NCBI GenBank assembly: GCA_000787465.1
Contig: JSYX01000185.1
Location: forward strand, 1 to 12,723
DNA length: 12,723 nucleotides
Source of the DNA: Thermomucor indicae-seudaticae
Lineage: Eukaryota; Mucoromycota; Mucoromycetes; Mucorales; Lichtheimiaceae
Direction of reading: 5' to 3'
The notes under the pieces were generated by a model. The model saw nothing but the letters and a program-made list of their open reading frames with translations. It was not told the DNA's origin and made no database searches. How positions within the stretch are numbered: the first letter of the stretch is position 1; the number at the start of each line of letters is the position of its first letter. The translations under genes were made by a program, and so were the position numbers. Shown here piece by piece: positions 8,440 to 12,723 of this stretch.

Positions 8440-9557
8440 GAAGAAGTACATATACATCCACTGTCCACTGTTTTATTAAACGCGTTTGCCAATACATCCT
8501 CTCTCTTTAATCATCGGTTTTCTGTATGTTTCGAGCGAATCAGGACTTATCAGGTCTACAGTGATCAAGCGAGCCATTCTAATATTTGTATGGTCTTCAA
8601 AAAAAAGGAACAGGTGGCATATCAAACCCGAAAGGGAAAGCACTCAGAGTGCAAATAGGCAAGCAGAACTGGCCCAGCACAGTGTGCCGGACACGTTACC
8701 ATTTGCAAAGCACAGTCTTTACCTGTAACCTGGACTGTGTCAGCATTTACTAGCGCATCATTGCCCATCTTCCGTAAGAAAATATGAAACTGCAACCTCC
8801 TATTCCCCTGATTGAAGCAAGACTTAGGCTTACCGGTCCGTCTTAATATCATTATTACAAACTGTTAGACTTATCGTATATTCTCCAAACCGAATGTGAA
8901 ACCGGATGCTATATAGCCAAAAACACCAAAAGATTTTCGCTAAACAAGCTAGGATGCAGTTTTGCCAAGAATCACATGAAACAGACAAGTTGCATGAAAC
9001 TTATGGCTGACACCACAGACCGTATAAAATGGACTAAAAGCTCGTTTCTGTTCGTTTGTCTTCTTTCTCTTGCTTTCTGTTCTTTTCTAAAGGCACTCTG
9101 CCTTTCATCGCTGCATGCGAACGTCATGGTGCCATGTGCGAGGCGGCAAACCTGCCTGGACATAATCGCGCCATCAAGATTGGAAGCCTTTTGAGTCTGC
9201 AATCGTTTTGGGCGGGTCTGGGAGCCTCCTTTGTTACGGCTGGGTGATTCGTCATGCGGGGCAGGTGCCACGTCATCGTCTTTTGGCTTCGTTGCAAGGG
9301 TGCACTGGCCGCGTGGTGTGCAGGAACACTGGTAACTACATTATTCTTCACTATAGAGGATGCACGATATTGACTCTCATCGCAGTACCGTCAGTTTATC
9401 ATTAGAAACGCAGAAGCCCTGTTAATTATGCACACTTGGAAAATAATCATGACGCGATGGTACTTCTCCATGTGTTCTCTCTGTCAATAAACAGATGCCT
9501 CTCAAAAACGAGAGCTCAATCAATTTTAACAGTGTTACGGCTTTATTCCTTTTCTAT
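8440..9557. other. Region between decayed gene and Rsc7-like gene, no supported gene
   Basis: Short frames overlap on both strands. The most protein-like are a plus-strand 63-codon frame at 9056-9247 (CERHGAMCEAANLPGHNRA) and a minus-strand frame at 8622-8852, but neither has a domain, a clear start context or a linked exon. TATAAAATGG at 9023-9032 is an isolated TATA-like word. The left end may hold the 3' flank of the decayed gene and the right end the 3' UTR of the Rsc7-like gene. Confidence 0.4.
9542..9547 (-). terminator. Candidate polyadenylation signal AATAAA of the Rsc7-like gene
   Basis: AATAAA on the minus strand begins 10 nt after the TAA stop codon (9560-9558) of the Rsc7-like gene. 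That is very close to the stop, but short fungal 3' UTRs are known. Cleavage would be expected about 10-30 nt further on. Confidence 0.35.
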
Positions 9558-12500
9558 TTACAAGGAAGGCATTTCCGCAATTCCTGTCCCTTTGATTTCA
9601 GGTACGCCAACCTTGTGCTGTTTATACGTGACGACGCCACGTATCCGGATCTGATAACACCATTTGAGTTCTCCATATCAATCTCACCAATCTGTCTTCA
9701 CATACCTTTCCTCCAATAATGCCTATACAGTACCCACTAGGAGCTGCCCGTCCTTTGAGTGTCATCATCACGCTGTTTGACGATTGATGGAGAGGCTTCA
9801 CATTATCTGCGCATAACGGGCATGTATATTTCGCATCTTCGTCATCACACAGACTTTGATACTTTTCGGGCGTCAGTATTTCATCGCACCGGGCATGGAT
9901 CCAATGATCGCAAGAGTCGCATGCGACCATCTCGTTATCGTCCTCCTCGTTGTCGTCTTCTTCCGAAAACGTCTTCATACAGACTGGACAATACCGGTCA
10001 TGCTTGAAATTATCAAAACACTTTTTGCAATACGTCGCCAAGTACACAGGGAACTTGTAGTCGTCCGTGGGCGGCGCAATCGCATGATGATACTCTTGCT
10101 TGTCGCCTTGTTCATCACACCCATGGCAGTCGGCACAAAGTGGACAGCGCCATGGACCTGTATATACAGATCAATTCATTAGTTCAAGACAATCTATACT
10201 CCAGCCCTTATAAACTTCCTTTTTATACCTTCTGGTACCTTCTCCACCTTTGGATTACAGCTGCCATCATGATGAGCTTCTTCTTTTCATAGCCGTTATC
10301 AATGCATATCTTACCATCCTGTATGCCATCCTCTGTCACAGTCATCACAAATCATTAAAGTGGACTCGTCTCCAGCACTCTTACAGACGCAGCACGTTTT
10401 GCATTCAGAACATGCCCATGGATATGATTCGGCGGCTGCTACCAGTCTAGGTGTCTTTAGATGGGCACACACTGGATGATATTTGCGGTGGCATTTGGTA
10501 CATTTGACCATAGTAAATGCATCACAAACATCGTTGCCGTCTTTCGATAACAGTTCGGTTGGCGCACTGATAAAGTTGCACTCGGCGCATTTATTCTCGG
10601 CATATGTCGGGGGCTATATAGACAGACGTTTAAGTCGGCATATATAGCCCTTTGCGCATGGTATTTTTACACTTACTTGTGCTGTGTTCCTTGACTTATC
10701 TTCGCTTGCAGGTTTCCCAACGGCAGCTGTGCTGCTGCTACTTGGTTGTTGTTGTTGTTGTTGTTGTTGAGCGTGTAACTGACATTTTTCTCCAGGAAAC
10801 ATGACTGCACGCTTGCACACTTGTCCTTCGGGACTAACGTATCCGCATGTATGTGTTTCGGTGCTCGAGCTTGCCGCTCGCTATTATTCATAAACAAATG
10901 AGTAATTCGTTTTGTCCATCCTAGCGTCACGGAGGTTACCGATGGCCCGGCCATTGGAGTCTGTGCTGGCGTCGTTTGCTGAGGATAGGTTGCTTTAGGT
11001 TGTTGTGATACGGATGGCGTTGGCTGAGCAGCAACAGGAGCTGATGATCGAGGTGGTGGTGGCTGTAGTGCTGCTGCAGCGGTTGCTTGTTGTGCACGTC
11101 CGGGATCGGCCATAGCAGACAGGCCCTGACTCATATATTGGTACATCTGATTGATATAGTATTGCTGGGCTATTATTGACTGTGCTGTAGAGGCGACGGC
11201 GGAGGGTGGTGCGATCTTAGGATCAGGTTGATTGAACCGTGTGAAATGTCTATGCAGAAAGTTAGCGTATTATGGCGTAACGAAACTGTTTAACTTTAAC
11301 TTACATAGGGAAGGTTGCCTGGTATTGGCCCTCCATCAAAGCAATGGGATAACGATCATCCTCTTTGATTTCATCAACGCGTTTTATAGGCAATTCAGAA
11401 GACTTTATCATCTTGCTCGCCATCTCTCTCGATTTGTCGTCTGGGAGCGAATTCAAGACGTCTTCCACATCATATGTGCCGTCTAGTATATCCCGCCCAA
11501 TCCCTCGGAAATTTGAACCAGCAGAGTTCTTCTCAAATTGAACCTCGCCAACAGAGAACTCGTCCTTGGAACTGTCAACGCATTCATACCTGCAAGAAGT
11601 CGGTTGTGTTGCAGACGCGATCTGATGGACGTTCGTGTGGATATCATAAAAGACAGATTTCTCGGCTCGGCGCTGATGTAGTTGAGCATTGAATCCACGG
11701 ACTGCAAGCGCAGCATGATGCAACCATGTTTCAGCATTCACAGGCGTTGAAGCATTATATCCTGATCCGTGCGAATTTCTAGAAATCAGAGCACGTCGCG
11801 GTATATTTTCTCCATCTTCAGAGTCGTGGCTATCTCCCTCTTCGCGCGCTCTCGTTTCAAAGTAGTCATCAACAATACGTCGGCCATTCTTGATGATCCG
11901 ATGGCCAAAGCATTTGAAGCATGACCGTGCGCTCACAACCGCCACATCCCGGTTTCGGAACCAGTGCACAAGCTTACGTTGGTCGACGAGCAAATTCCGT
12001 TCCTCCTCTGTCAATCGGACTCGCCTTAAATAAGGATTCCTCTGAAAGAACAGATAACTGTCTCTGTAGTTGAAGAGTCTAGCTGGATCCATGGCCAACA
12101 TAAATACTTCGTCGCCCCGCGTCGGCAACGTAAAGGTCGGTACTTTGTATTCTCGCCCTGCCAAAATATATAGCATTAAGTCCCTCCCCGCCTTTTGCTC
12201 ATAAAAACGTAAAACTTACCGCCTTGAAGGTTTCCTTTCTTATCGACCTTTGTTTCCCCAGCCTCGTCTGTTTCGCTTTCCACCTCTCCCGATTGCTGCT
12301 GATCAGATGTCTCTTCCTCCTCCTTTCGACGTTTGGCATCAACTATGGTGCTGCCGAAGTCCTCCTCTTCGTTCGGTGTCATACTACGTTTAGGCGGCCG
12401 ACCTCGCCTTCGTATGCGAATGCGTGGCACTTCGTCCTGCTCCTCCTCCACGGCTTGTTCTTCAAAGTCTGACGCGTCTCCTGCAGGTTCTGGCATGTCC

Positions 12501-12628
12501 TCGTAATCGTCATTCGCGTGATCGCTGCCGGGCGATTCAGGATCTACACCAGTCGGTCGTCCTAATCCTCCTCGTCTTCGTGGAGGTCTTCCTCGTCTTC
12601 TTCGTCCACTGGTTGCATCTTTCACCAT
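9558..12628 (-). CDS. Rsc7/Swp82-family chromatin-remodelling subunit fused to three PHD fingers, 8 exons
   Basis: Exons run 12628-12220, 12157-11305, 11249-10940, 10880-10677, 10613-10315, 10260-10229, 10157-9706 and 9650-9558: 883 residues, phase-consistent, introns 54-71 nt. Residues 1-136 are acidic with two AT-hooks (RRRGRPPRR near 10, RRRGRPPKR at 73-81). From 137 follows an Rsc7/Npl6-Swp82 domain: GREYKVPTFTLPTRGD, YRDSYLFFQRN, VVSARSCFKCFGHRIIKNGR, VDDYFE, and YDIHTNVHQIASATQPT. A Q/P/A-rich linker holds YYINQMYQYM. Next come a C-X9-C-X10-C-X2-H motif (536-560), eight glutamines, PHD1 (C601, C604, C630, C633, H638, C641, C660, C663), PHD2 (C666, C669, C681, C684, H689, C692, C707, C710) and PHD3 (from C759; C782, C785, H790, C793). 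Yeast Rsc7 and Swp82 serve RSC and SWI/SNF and lack PHD fingers. The last exon (GTGIAEMPSL end) is preferred because its 55-nt intron restores a protein-like tail; without that splice the frame ends at 9622. Chromatin binding through the PHD fingers is inferred. Confidence 0.9.
10746..10769 (-). repeat. Pure (CAA)8 microsatellite encoding polyglutamine
   Basis: Eight uninterrupted CAA codons on the minus strand (TTG on the plus strand) encode glutamines in exon 4 of the Rsc7-like gene, directly after the C3H motif and before a serine run. The absence of CAG interruptions makes it prone to length variation between strains. Confidence 0.85.
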
Positions 12629-12723
12629 TCAAGGCGGGATTAGCTTCAAGCGAAGGCGGAAACCGACTACCAGTCTAACCTCTTGCTGGCATTATTACTA
12701 GTACTGGATTTTTCCTTATGATT

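Noticed and set aside
8972..9351. Overlapping frames on both strands near 8972-9351
   Set aside because: Mutually overlapping, no recognised motif and no linked exons; left as non-coding.
9759..10182. Plus-strand frames at 9759-10182
   Set aside because: Antisense shadows of the PHD3 exon.

Overview
This window is nuclear DNA from a filamentous fungus, probably an early-diverging (Mucoromycota-type) lineage. The fungal call is firm: introns are 49-71 nt with GTRNGN donors, frequent CTAAC/CTGAC branch motifs and YAG acceptors, and both real genes are standard fungal nuclear proteins. The lineage is inferred only from gene style. No rRNA, tRNA, CRISPR or intact transposon was found.

Layout. 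1-690: non-coding, with a degenerate ~90-bp tandem repeat. 690-2140: two GATGC-rich minisatellites flank an unusual minus-strand series of nine short introns with well-formed splice signals, separated mostly by 22-66-nt, A-rich exons whose reading frames do not join. 2141-3590: no convincing gene. 3592-3648: G1/S-type promoter elements (two ACGCGAAA, one ACGCGT). 3755-6597 (+): an eight-exon Cdc7-family (DDK catalytic subunit) kinase with a long disordered, repeat-bearing N-terminus. 6635-6737 (-): an inverted, ~90% identical copy of most of kinase exon 7, just past the stop codon. 7024-8438 (+): a decayed multi-exon coding sequence of unknown family. 8440-9557: no supported gene. 9558-12628 (-): an eight-exon Rsc7/Swp82-family chromatin-remodelling subunit carrying AT-hooks and three C-terminal PHD fingers.

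The two intact genes act in separate nuclear processes: replication-origin firing (Cdc7) and nucleosome remodelling (RSC or SWI/SNF). They are transcribed towards each other across the ~3-kb decayed interval and show no sign of joint regulation. The points most worth a second look are the minus-strand intron series, the self-complementary 3' region of the kinase gene, and the Rsc7-PHD fusion, which resembles the animal PHF10/BAF45 subunits in layout.
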